Below are positions 1 through 8,194 of a DNA stretch of 21,456 bases, one piece after another. A program made the translations under genes and the position numbers. Location of the stretch: positions 1-21,456 of the forward strand of contig JAHKLQ010000154.1 of assembly GCA_020854975.1 (NCBI GenBank), read 5' to 3'. The notes beneath the pieces are model-generated. The model had not been told where the DNA came from. It worked only from the letters and a program-made list of their open reading frames with translations, and ran no database searches. Source of the DNA: Methanobacterium sp. (GTDB lineage Archaea; Methanobacteriota; Methanobacteria; Methanobacteriales; Methanobacteriaceae). The first letter of the stretch is position 1. Each line of letters begins with the position of its first letter.

Positions 1-137
1 TCATTCAATTTTTCCAACTAAAAAAACCCTCCCCAATATTATATTCATACTATCCTATTAATCCATATGGTAACGTCTAATGGGGTAAATTCAGATGAAA
101 TCCGCATGAAATGGGTCAATGCTCTATTCACATATTG

Positions 138-158
138 TTATTAATATTCTGTTAATAA
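138..158. repeat. Inverted repeat upstream of rubrerythrin (distal)
   Basis: TTATTAA at 138-144 and its exact complement TTAATAA at 152-158, separated by 7 nt. The same half-sites recur in a tighter palindrome at 194-211, closer to the promoter. This could be a regulator site. The AT-rich background makes chance occurrence a real alternative. Confidence 0.4.
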
Positions 159-193
159 AATTTATCTTTATGCTGCAGGTGAGTAAATCTCCA

Positions 194-211
194 TTATTAA
201 AAATTTAATAA
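194..211. promoter_or_regulatory. Palindrome next to the rubrerythrin TATA box
   Basis: Perfect 8-bp inverted repeat TTATTAAA / TTTAATAA with a 2-nt spacer, ending 4 nt before the TATA element at 216-223. That is where an archaeal repressor or activator commonly binds to control TBP/TFB access. It shares half-sites with 138-158. The regulatory role is inferred. Confidence 0.4.
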
Positions 212-215
212 AAAA

Positions 216-223
216 TTTATAAA
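216..223 (+). promoter_or_regulatory. TATA box of the rubrerythrin gene
   Basis: TTTATAAA, a close match to the archaeal TATA consensus. With the usual 25-27 nt from box centre to start site, transcription would begin near 245. That leaves a short leader holding the GGTG ribosome-binding site (247-250) and argues against the GTG at 245 as translation start. Confidence 0.55.
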
Positions 224-256
224 CTTAAAGTAACAATAGTTTATGTGGTGTTTATG

Positions 257-841
257 ATGGAAAAAACATTAGAAAACCTTACTAAGGCATTTATTGGTGA
301 AAGTCAGGCCAGGAACCGTTATACTTTCTATGCTAAACAGGCTAAAAAAGAGGGCTATCCTCAAATTTCTAATTTATTCCTGGAAACAGCTGATAACGAA
401 CGCGAACATGCTAAATGGTTATTCAGGCTTATTCAGCAACTTAAAGAAAAAATGGGTCAGGATATTGATGCTATAACTGTGGAAGCTGAAGCTCCTCTTA
501 CTTTAGGAGATACTGCTGAGAATCTCAAGGCAGCTATTGCTGGAGAACATTATGAAAACAGTGAAATGTACCCGGAATTTGCCAAAGTTGCTAAAGAGGA
601 AGGTTTAGATGATATTTCCCAACGGTTAATGTCTATAGCTAAGGCAGAGATTCATCATGAAGAAAGATACATCCAATTATTGGAACAGGTTGAAAACAGC
701 ACTCTATTTAAGAAGGAAGAACCAGTTACCTGGACCTGCCTTAAATGCGGTTACTCTATTACAGCAAACGAACCACCAGAAAAATGCCCATCCTGTGACC
801 ATCCAACAGAATACTTCATAATCAGATGTGAAGAGTACTAA
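257..841 (+). CDS. rbr: Rubrerythrin
   Basis: Non-haem di-iron peroxidase of the oxygen-defence system, reducing hydrogen peroxide to water in the cytoplasm. The ferritin-like four-helix domain (residues ~1-145) has the expected ligand pattern: E15, E48-x2-H51, E97, E100 and E131-x2-H134. A C-terminal rubredoxin-type FeS4 domain follows, with C161-x2-C164 and C177-x2-C180. The 194 aa length is normal for classical rubrerythrin. Start: an in-frame GTG lies at 245 and ATGs at 254 and 257. GGTG at 247-250 serves as ribosome-binding site and the predicted transcription start is near 245, so 257 (or 254) is preferred. Superoxide reductase follows after ~45 nt, so the two probably act in series: superoxide to peroxide, then peroxide to water. 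Confidence 0.96.
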   Translation: MEKTLENLTKAFIGESQARNRYTFYAKQAKKEGYPQISNLFLETADNEREHAKWLFRLIQQLKEKMGQDIDAITVEAEAPLTLGDTAENLKAAIAGEHYENSEMYPEFAKVAKEEGLDDISQRLMSIAKAEIHHEERYIQLLEQVENSTLFKKEEPVTWTCLKCGYSITANEPPEKCPSCDHPTEYFIIRCEEY

Positions 842-885
842 AACTCTTCATTTTTATTTTTTAATAATGTAGATAAGGGGTTAAA

Positions 886-1275
886 ATGACTATGACTGAA
901 AAAGGACAGGTTTATCGTTGTAACGTCTGCGGAAACATTGTATTTGTTCTCTGCGGTGGAAAAGGAGAATTAGTTTGCTGTGAAGTTCCTATGGAACTTT
1001 TAGAAGCAAAACAGAGGGATGTTGGCCCTGAAAAACACATACCCATTATAGAAAAGTCTGATGCAGGAGTTAAAGTTAAAATAGGTGCAGTTCCCCACCC
1101 TATGGAGGAAGAACATTACATCCAGTGGGTGGAGCTTAACACTGGTGAACAAATATTCCTGCAATGGTTAAAACCAGGTGATAAACCCGAAGCAGAATTC
1201 CCTGTTGATCTGGATTCAGAAACCGATCTTAAGGCCAGAATCTACTGTAATATCCATGGTTTTTGGATATCGTAA
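886..1275 (+). CDS. dfx: Superoxide reductase (desulfoferrodoxin, two-iron class)
   Basis: Reduces superoxide to hydrogen peroxide without releasing oxygen, as strict anaerobes do. The N-terminal desulforedoxin-like domain has the FeS4 ligands C12, C15, C31 and C32. The catalytic domain has E49-K50-H51, H71, H77, C121 and H124, the full Fe(His)4Cys set, so both iron centres are predicted intact. Length (129 aa) fits the two-iron desulfoferrodoxin class. The start at 886 follows a purine-rich AAGGGG stretch; a second ATG at 892 is possible. It lies 44 nt after rubrerythrin on the same strand and is likely cotranscribed. Electrons would come from rubredoxin or a similar carrier; no such gene is visible here. 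Confidence 0.95.
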   Translation: MTMTEKGQVYRCNVCGNIVFVLCGGKGELVCCEVPMELLEAKQRDVGPEKHIPIIEKSDAGVKVKIGAVPHPMEEEHYIQWVELNTGEQIFLQWLKPGDKPEAEFPVDLDSETDLKARIYCNIHGFWIS

Positions 1276-1369
1276 ACCTAAAAAACCGATAAAATCCATA
1301 ATATTTTAATCAGGGATTATACGCAGTCAGATTCAGGTTAACTGCAGTTTTCCACCTTTATTTCTTACC

Positions 1370-1377
1370 TTTTTTTT
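1370..1377 (+). terminator. T-tract terminator after superoxide reductase
   Basis: Run of eight T residues ~95 nt after the stop codon, preceded by further T/C-rich sequence. Archaeal RNA polymerase terminates on T-tracts with or without a hairpin. A weak 5-bp stem lies at 1323-1345. Confidence 0.45.
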
Positions 1378-1455
1378 AAGAGGAAGGAAACTATTATAAA
1401 TCCCTTGGATGAAAATTAATAGTTCGTATCAGTCAACCAGTTCATGAATTAATAT

Positions 1456-1522
1456 TGATCAGTTCAACTAGTTGAGAATGAATTATACTGATCAGTAACT
1501 AGTATAATGATCAGTAACTAGT
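1456..1522. repeat. Repeats built from TGATCA and ACTAGT palindromes
   Basis: The 15-mer TGATCAGTAACTAGT occurs exactly at 1489-1503 and 1508-1522, a 19-bp period. A variant with GTTCA between the two palindromes occurs at 1456-1472. Looser copies surround it: TGATCA with degenerate flank at 1567-1572, and further ACTAGT at 1536-1541 and 1736-1741. Each unit pairs two 6-bp palindromes, which suggests protein-binding sites upstream of the lipoprotein gene. Confidence 0.6.
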
Positions 1523-1755
1523 TAAGAAATATATGACTAGTTCCAAGGAGAGTTCATGAATAGTTATGATCAATTCAGAACTGTGGAATACACTGATGAG
1601 TTAAACCTTAATTGAACTATCAAAATTACATGGAGATATTATAATATTTCTTATCAAATTATAATACAACCCAATCCATGATGATAATTTATTAATGAGT
1701 AAAAAAATAATCTATTAACATAGAATAATCCATTAACTAGTGTTGCAGGTGTTTT

Positions 1756-2247
1756 ATGCGTAAAATAATTATGGTACTGGTACTGGTAACTTTGGTTGTC
1801 TCCTTATCCGGATGTCTGGATACACAAGTAGCCCAGATAGACCAGTTAACAGATACCATCAATAGTTATCTGAAACAAGGAGATACTTATTTCAACCAGG
1901 CTGCAACCAGCACCAACAAATACCAGTACGAAACTGCACTGCAACAATGTAACAATGCAAGTTCACAGTTTAATAATGCCCGAATATCCACCCAGGAGGC
2001 CCTGATCTATGCTAAAAACTTGCAGGATCAGATTTACATCAATTATCTACAGGTAACTCTCAATGAAGTGGATGCCAAAATCAATGCCACCAATGAACTT
2101 AAAATGGCCATACCTCTATTTAAGAATAATGACACTAAAACAGCCAACACACATGTGGATCTGGCAAATCAATACATGGAAACATCACTGGATTATCAGA
2201 AACAAAGGGAAGATATAGTACAACAGAATCCCACCAAATTCAAATAA
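1756..2247 (+). CDS. Small secreted lipoprotein of unknown function
   Basis: Not assigned to a named family. It has a lipoprotein signal peptide: R2-K3, a hydrophobic core (residues 4-17) and a lipobox L-S-G-C with the modified cysteine at C20. The mature part (~143 aa) is hydrophilic and rich in Gln, Asn, Thr and Ala. It reads as mostly helical with possible coiled-coil stretches (residues ~25-65 and 85-150), and there are no catalytic motifs. It is therefore probably anchored outside the cytoplasmic membrane as a binding or structural protein. The start is well placed: AGGTG at 1747-1751 lies 4 nt before the ATG. It stands alone, with a repeat-rich region upstream and the DHH gene ~150 nt downstream. 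Confidence 0.8.
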   Translation: MRKIIMVLVLVTLVVSLSGCLDTQVAQIDQLTDTINSYLKQGDTYFNQAATSTNKYQYETALQQCNNASSQFNNARISTQEALIYAKNLQDQIYINYLQVTLNEVDAKINATNELKMAIPLFKNNDTKTANTHVDLANQYMETSLDYQKQREDIVQQNPTKFK

Positions 2248-2400
2248 AATTTAAAAGAAATCACAAATCTTATAAACCATATGATTCAATTATTTTAAAG
2301 TATTAATCAGAGAAATATCCTATCATTGAATCGTTATAATGGAATATGTTACCATAAAATACGCTATTATAAGAATACACTATTTATTTTGAGGTTAAAC

Positions 2401-4563
<2,163 letters not shown>

Positions 4564-4578
<15 letters not shown>

Positions 4579-4658
4579 CTATCGGCAAAGATTCAATAAC
4601 TAAAACAACTGCAGATATTCTGTAGCTAAAACAACATCAGATATTAGCTAAAACAATT
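4564..4658. repeat. Degenerate tandem repeats spanning the DHH gene stop codon
   Basis: The core CTAAAACAAC occurs at 4600-4609 and 4626-4635, a truncated copy starts at 4648, and a near copy with one extra T lies at 4564-4574 over the last codons of the DHH gene. The 4600-4619 and 4626-4645 units match at 18 of 20 positions. Spacing is 36, 26 and 22 nt. The array ends at the terminator stem. Confidence 0.6.
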
Positions 4659-4693
4659 AAAATTAGTATTTCAAAGTTAATACTAATTTTTTT
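4659..4693 (+). terminator. Hairpin plus T-run terminator after the DHH gene
   Basis: Perfect 12-bp stem: AAAATTAGTATT at 4659-4670 pairs with AATACTAATTTT at 4679-4690 across an 8-nt loop. The T-run continues to 4693 (seven T in all, overlapping the stem base). It lies ~80 nt after the DHH stop codon. The stem is AT-rich, but its length and the T-run make a terminator the simplest reading. Confidence 0.65.
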
Positions 4694-4999
4694 AAACACT
4701 TCTATTTTTCATAATATTTTTCTTTTTTTGGGGAATATATGCTGATATTTTATCCATAAAACTCTTTAAACCAATAAACTTCTGTAAATTAGTTTTTTTT
4801 AATTGTTTGTTTTTGTAAGGGGGAGATTTATTGGATTTCATAGTTCTGCTGCTGATTTGTGACCTTTTTCACTAAAAAATTTTGAAGGTTTATGCTATTG
4901 TGAATGGGTTATAATATGTGTGTAAGGGATAATACCAAATTTACCTGCATAATATGAAAATTGTTAGACATTAACAAAATTTAACAGAGTAAAATAATT

Positions 5000-5008
5000 G
5001 GTGGTGAT
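5000..5008 (+). promoter_or_regulatory. Ribosome-binding site of the KaiC-like gene
   Basis: GGTGGTGAT, one mismatch from the ideal GGAGGTGAT, ends 3 nt before the GTG at 5012. It decides the use of a GTG start where no ATG is available. Confidence 0.7.
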
Positions 5009-5011
5009 ATT

Positions 5012-6469
5012 GTGGACAGTGAAACTGGAAAATTGTCTAGTGGGATAAAAAGTTTAGATGAGATTTTGATGGGTGGATTCGTACCAAATAGGACTTACCT
5101 CCTTAGAGGCCTTCCTGGAACCGGAAAAACAGCAATTGGAATGCATTTTCTCACGGAAGGGGTGAAAAATAATGAAAAAGTTCTGTTTATTAACATGGGC
5201 GAACCAACAGCCCAAGTTATCAATAATGCCCAGCAGATGGGTTTTAATACAGAAGGTGTAGAATTCCTGGATCTGAGTCCTGACGAAGATTTCTTTGCCA
5301 ATATGGAGGCCTATGATATATTTTCACCAGCTGAAGTTGAACGGGAGTCAACCACTTCTCTGATAATTGAAAAAATGGAATCCATTAAACCTACCCGGGT
5401 CTTCCTTGACCCCATTACTCAGTTCAGATATCTTTCCACTGATGAATTCCAGTTTAGAAAACAGGCACTATCATTCCTCCGCTTTTTAACTGATAAAGGA
5501 GCCACAGTCCTTTTCACCTCAGAATTCAGTGATCATGATCCTGATGATGATCTTCAGTTCATGTGTGACGGTATCATAAACCTTGAATTTTTTGAAGAAG
5601 GCCGAAATTTATCTGTGAGTAAATACCGAGGATCTGGTTTTCGTTTCGGAGCTCATTCAATGCGCATAACTCCTCAGGGTGTTGAAATATATCCCAGGTT
5701 ACGCCCCAGCGTCGGGGAAAGAGAATTTGTACGTGAAACTATATCTTCAGGGGTTCCAGAGATGGATGAACTCCTCCATGGTGGAATTGAACGGGGTACT
5801 GCCACTATCATCAGTGGTCCCAGTGGGGTGGGTAAAACCACAGTTGGTATCCAGTTCATGAAGGAAGCAGCAGGAAGAGGGGAACGTTCAGTAGTTTACA
5901 CCTTTGAAGAAAGTGAGGAAAACCTGATAAACCGTTGTGAATCAATTAACATACCAGTCAAAAGCATGATCAAGACAGGTATGCTCTCTGTGGTTCCAGT
6001 GGAACCTTTAAGATATTCTCCAGAAGAATTCGCCCAGTTAGTGCGTAAAGATGTTGATAGAAATGGTTCCAAGATCGTGATGATTGACAGCACCTCTGGC
6101 TATAAATTATCTCTTCGTGGTGAAGATCCTGTAAGCCACCTCCACTCTATAACCAAATACATGACCCGTGCAGGAGTCACAGTTATCCTGATAAACGAGG
6201 TTGAAACCATCAGTGGAAACCTTAAAGTCACTGAAATTGGTATCAGTTACCTGGCAGATAACATAATATTCCTCCGCTACTTTGAAACCAATGGGGAGCT
6301 TCACAAAGTAATAGGTGTTCTTAAAAAACGCTTAAGCGACTTTGAAAAAAGTCTCCGTGAAGTGCGTATCACCCAGTATGGAATCAGGGTAGGTCTACCC
6401 CTTAAAGATGTTAAGGGGATTCTCACAGGCACCCCAGAACGCCAGAATGATGGTAGTGACACTGAATAG
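5012..6469 (+). CDS. KaiC-like tandem RecA-fold ATPase
   Basis: KaiC/RadA-superfamily ATPase with two full domains (485 aa). Domain 1 (~1-235) has Walker A G33-LPGTGKT-40 and a Walker B strand ending in F-L-D. Domain 2 (~245-475) has Walker A G269-PSGVGKT-276 and a Walker B strand ending in M-I-D. The paired catalytic glutamates of KaiC are E299-E300 in domain 2. In domain 1 the matching place reads G63-E64, so only one is kept. KaiC-like ATPases in archaea have been proposed as hubs of signal transduction, typically near receiver and kinase genes. Here a receiver-like gene follows after 24 nt and a histidine kinase after that. No kaiA or kaiB is visible, so a clock role is not supported. GTG start, justified by GGTGGTGAT at 5000-5008. 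Confidence 0.9.
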   Translation: MDSETGKLSSGIKSLDEILMGGFVPNRTYLLRGLPGTGKTAIGMHFLTEGVKNNEKVLFINMGEPTAQVINNAQQMGFNTEGVEFLDLSPDEDFFANMEAYDIFSPAEVERESTTSLIIEKMESIKPTRVFLDPITQFRYLSTDEFQFRKQALSFLRFLTDKGATVLFTSEFSDHDPDDDLQFMCDGIINLEFFEEGRNLSVSKYRGSGFRFGAHSMRITPQGVEIYPRLRPSVGEREFVRETISSGVPEMDELLHGGIERGTATIISGPSGVGKTTVGIQFMKEAAGRGERSVVYTFEESEENLINRCESINIPVKSMIKTGMLSVVPVEPLRYSPEEFAQLVRKDVDRNGSKIVMIDSTSGYKLSLRGEDPVSHLHSITKYMTRAGVTVILINEVETISGNLKVTEIGISYLADNIIFLRYFETNGELHKVIGVLKKRLSDFEKSLREVRITQYGIRVGLPLKDVKGILTGTPERQNDGSDTE

Positions 6470-6480
6470 TGATTGAACTT

Positions 6481-6489
6481 GGAGGTGAT
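6481..6489 (+). promoter_or_regulatory. Perfect Shine-Dalgarno that fixes the receiver start
   Basis: GGAGGTGAT, the full complement of the methanogen 16S rRNA tail, 4 nt before the ATG at 6494. An upstream in-frame TTG at 6473 is therefore not the start. Confidence 0.8.
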
Positions 6490-6493
6490 TGAA

Positions 6494-6859
6494 ATGTCTT
6501 CCAAGCCATTAATACTGGCCTTAAACCGCAATCAACGAAATCTGGATATTTTAATTAAAGTATTGGGAGAAGGAGGCTATGAAGTTGTAGGGATGATGGA
6601 TCCTGTACAGTTGGATAAAGAAGTGGAAGCTAGAGAAAAAATTGACCTGGTACTTATGGATATATCTGGATTTAACCGGAGTGTTTGGGATTCATGTGAA
6701 CATCTTCGACTTCTTGAAATTCCTTTCCTGGTCCTCAGCCCACAACAACATCGGGCAGTTGAAAAACAGAGCATGATGCATGGCGCCCAAGGAGTCCTTA
6801 TTAAGCCCCTTGTGATTAAAGAACTTTTACAACTGATAGGAAGTTTAATAGGAAAATAA
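6494..6859 (+). CDS. Stand-alone receiver-like protein with altered acidic site
   Basis: Single-domain response-regulator fold (121 aa), no output domain. The phosphoacceptor position is present as D56 after a hydrophobic strand, S82 sits at the conserved Ser/Thr place and K104-P105 is the conserved lysine. The acidic pair after strand 1, which binds magnesium, is replaced by N11 and N13. Phosphorylation in the usual way is therefore doubtful, and it may act as a pseudo-receiver that docks on a partner. It lies 24 nt after the KaiC-like gene, with the histidine kinase ~147 nt further on, so it is a candidate link between them. Start fixed by the perfect GGAGGTGAT. Confidence 0.8.
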   Translation: MSSKPLILALNRNQRNLDILIKVLGEGGYEVVGMMDPVQLDKEVEAREKIDLVLMDISGFNRSVWDSCEHLRLLEIPFLVLSPQQHRAVEKQSMMHGAQGVLIKPLVIKELLQLIGSLIGK

Positions 6860-6860
6860 T

Positions 6861-6942
6861 AGGTTTAATTAATCAACGGAAATGTAGGATAGGTTAGTTA
6901 ATCAACAGAAATGTAGGGTAGGTTTAGTTAATCAACAGAAAA
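6861..6942. repeat. Three tandem ~30-nt repeats between receiver and kinase genes
   Basis: Units begin AGGTT and contain TTAATCAACAGAAA or a one-base variant: 6861-6890, 6891-6919 and 6920 to about 6942 (third copy truncated). Unit lengths are 30 and 29 nt. The first unit starts directly after the TAA of the receiver gene. There is no dyad of note, so slippage duplication or a leader element are both possible. Confidence 0.75.
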
Positions 6943-7006
6943 TTATTAAGGACGACAATAAATCCGCCAGATAATAACCACATGGGAATAGTTGGGAGGT
7001 GTTACT

Positions 7007-8008
7007 ATGGAAACAGAAGCTGTATTAATATCCATGGTGAACCGTAAAAATAGTGAGATGGTAGGTGAGCTTTTAGGTGCTGATTATCAGATTTATTATG
7101 ATGAATCAGAAATTTCAGAAGATCTGAAAGATGATTTAAGCCTTATAATTATGGACATGGCTTCATGGGCAGCTAAAAAGGAGGAAATGAAATCGAAAAA
7201 AGAAAAAGAAAAACCACTTTTCCTTCCTTACCTCCTGGTCACATCTTCTAAAGATCTTAAAATGATTAAAAGAGAGGTCTGGGAAAGTTTCGATGAGGTT
7301 ATCACTATTCCCATAACTAAGATGGTACTCCAATCCAGGGTGCGGGTTTTATTGCAGACGCGACGACTTTCAGTGCAGGTTAATCAGCTTCTCTATGATA
7401 AGGAGATGCTCATGAAAGAGATACACCATCGGGTGAAAAACAATTTAATGATCATATCCAGTTTATTGAACCTGCAGGCAAGATATATTGAGGATGAAGA
7501 TGCACGAGGTATCTTCAAGGAGAGTCAGAACCGTGCTAAATCCATGGCACTTATCCATGAACGATTATACCGTTCCAGTGATTTGAAAAGTATTGACTTT
7601 GCAGATTATATTCGTTCCCTTACTAGGGATCTTTTCCATGCTTACTCCACAGAAAAGGGTAAGGTCCAGTTGATGATGGATGTGGAGGATGTGATGCTGG
7701 ATGTTAACCATGCTGTACCTCTGGGGTTGATAATTAATGAATTGATTACCAACAGCCTTAAATACGCATTCCCTGATGAACAGGAAGGAATTATCAGTAT
7801 AAACTTCCATAAGGAGGGTGATGAATACATGTTGGAGGTTAGTGATGATGGGGTGGGCATCCCCACTGATTTTGAACTGGATAAAAGTGACAGTTTGGGT
7901 ATGTTACTGGTGACTAGTCTAACCTCTCAGATCCAGGGAGAAGTGGAACTGGAACGCGACCCAGGAACCACCTTCCGCATAAAATTCAAGGATCCTCAAT
8001 TCAATTAA
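7007..8008 (+). CDS. Cytoplasmic histidine kinase, HisKA_2 type, with pseudo-receiver N terminus
   Basis: Sensor kinase of 333 aa without membrane segments. Residues ~1-120 resemble a receiver domain with D50 at the acceptor position, but the early acidic pair and the conserved lysine are lacking, so it is probably a pseudo-receiver that senses through binding. The HisKA_2 dimerisation/phosphoacceptor domain starts near residue 130, with H140-H141-R142-V-K-N-N; H141 is the likely phosphorylated residue. The HATPase domain (~235-333) has the N-box N244-E-L-I-T-N249 and G1 box D281-G-V-G-I-P286. The start at ATG 7007 has GGAGGTG at 6995-7001; an in-frame TTG at 6992 lies just upstream of that site and is rejected. 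Position after the KaiC-like and receiver genes suggests one pathway. Confidence 0.9.
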   Translation: METEAVLISMVNRKNSEMVGELLGADYQIYYDESEISEDLKDDLSLIIMDMASWAAKKEEMKSKKEKEKPLFLPYLLVTSSKDLKMIKREVWESFDEVITIPITKMVLQSRVRVLLQTRRLSVQVNQLLYDKEMLMKEIHHRVKNNLMIISSLLNLQARYIEDEDARGIFKESQNRAKSMALIHERLYRSSDLKSIDFADYIRSLTRDLFHAYSTEKGKVQLMMDVEDVMLDVNHAVPLGLIINELITNSLKYAFPDEQEGIISINFHKEGDEYMLEVSDDGVGIPTDFELDKSDSLGMLLVTSLTSQIQGEVELERDPGTTFRIKFKDPQFN

Positions 8009-8010
8009 GA

Positions 8011-8046
8011 TCCCCTCCCTTAGCTCCCCTCCCTTAGCTCCCCAAT
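8011..8046. repeat. 14-bp tandem repeat just after the kinase stop codon
   Basis: TCCCCTCCCTTAGC at 8011-8024 is repeated exactly at 8025-8038, with a partial third copy from 8039. It begins 2 nt after the kinase stop. C-rich sequence is unusual in this AT-rich intergenic DNA. Confidence 0.7.
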
Positions 8047-8065
8047 TCCAGAATCTTCTAAAGAT

Positions 8066-8091
8066 TAATTTTCTAAAAATTAGATTTTTTT
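8066..8091 (+). terminator. Hairpin and T7 terminator after the kinase gene
   Basis: TAATTTT (8066-8072) pairs perfectly with AAAATTA (8076-8082) across a 3-nt loop. After two bases comes a run of seven T (8085-8091). A second small stem, AATCTT/AAGATT, precedes it at 8052-8066. This would end transcription of the kinase gene ahead of the converging UbiA gene. Confidence 0.55.
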
Positions 8092-8145
8092 GGCCAATGT
8101 AGTGAGTGTGGTGATTTGGGCCAGTGTAGTAAGTGTAGTGACTAT

Positions 8146-8194
8146 TAAGGATATGTTTTTAAGGAAAGGACATGTTTTTAAGGATATGTTTTTA
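8146..8194. repeat. Triplicated GGAYATGTTTTT repeats over the ubiA-like 3' end
   Basis: A ~15-nt unit of the form AAGGATATGTTTTT occurs three times: about 8146-8160, 8165-8179 and 8180-8194, the middle copy with C for T. The stop codon of the UbiA-like gene (8178-8180) and its last codons lie in the last two copies, so the C-terminal tail may have been created by the duplication. A related degenerate duplication of GTAGTGAGTGTGGTGA type lies at about 8098-8141. Confidence 0.6.

Larger units (their letters stand above)
1..244. other. Upstream region of the rubrerythrin gene
   Basis: AT-rich non-coding stretch with no convincing gene. It holds two inverted repeats that share the half-sites TTATTAA/TTAATAA (138-158 and 194-211) and a TATA element at 216-223, each listed separately. 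The first ~130 nt show no structure I can name. The pyrimidine-rich beginning may belong to whatever lies to the left of the window. Confidence 0.5.
1276..1755. other. 480-nt non-coding gap with T-tract and repeats
   Basis: No ORF of useful size. From left to right: a possible weak hairpin (GCAGT 1323-1327 / ACTGC 1341-1345), a T8 tract at 1370-1377, a TATA-like TATTATAAA at 1391-1399, then a cluster of TGATCA and ACTAGT repeats (1456-1575). The TATA-like element lies ~350 nt before the next start codon, so either the lipoprotein mRNA has a long leader or a small RNA is made here. Neither can be shown from sequence alone. Confidence 0.45.
4579..5011. other. 433-nt non-coding gap before the KaiC-like gene
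   Basis: Holds the repeat array at 4564-4658, a strong hairpin terminator (4659-4693), several further T-rich stretches (about 4707-4728 and 4791-4815) and, near the right end, TATA-like elements at about 4910-4917 and 4950-4957 that could drive the KaiC-like gene. A 14-codon reading frame from a TTG at 4831 is preceded by GGGGGAG but is too short to call a gene. Confidence 0.5.

Noticed and set aside
245..253. GTG start of rubrerythrin at 245
   Set aside because: The GTGGTG there is better read as the ribosome-binding site. The TATA box at 216-223 predicts transcription to begin near 245, so a start there would have no leader, and rubrerythrins normally begin at the downstream Met.
2326..2400. 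N-terminal extension of the DHH protein from TTG 2326
   Set aside because: No ribosome-binding site at 2326, while GAGGTT precedes ATG 2401, where the zinc finger begins.
4831..4875. Small hydrophobic peptide, 14 residues, from a TTG with GGGGGAG upstream
   Set aside because: Too short, TTG start and no evidence of conservation; AT-rich DNA with a chance purine stretch explains it.
5012..6469. KaiC-like gene as part of a circadian clock
   Set aside because: No kaiA or kaiB nearby, and most archaeal KaiC-like ATPases are not clock proteins; only a signalling role is proposed.
6861..6942. Repeats considered as a CRISPR array
   Set aside because: Units are directly joined with no spacers, differ from each other, have no dyad, and no cas genes are near.
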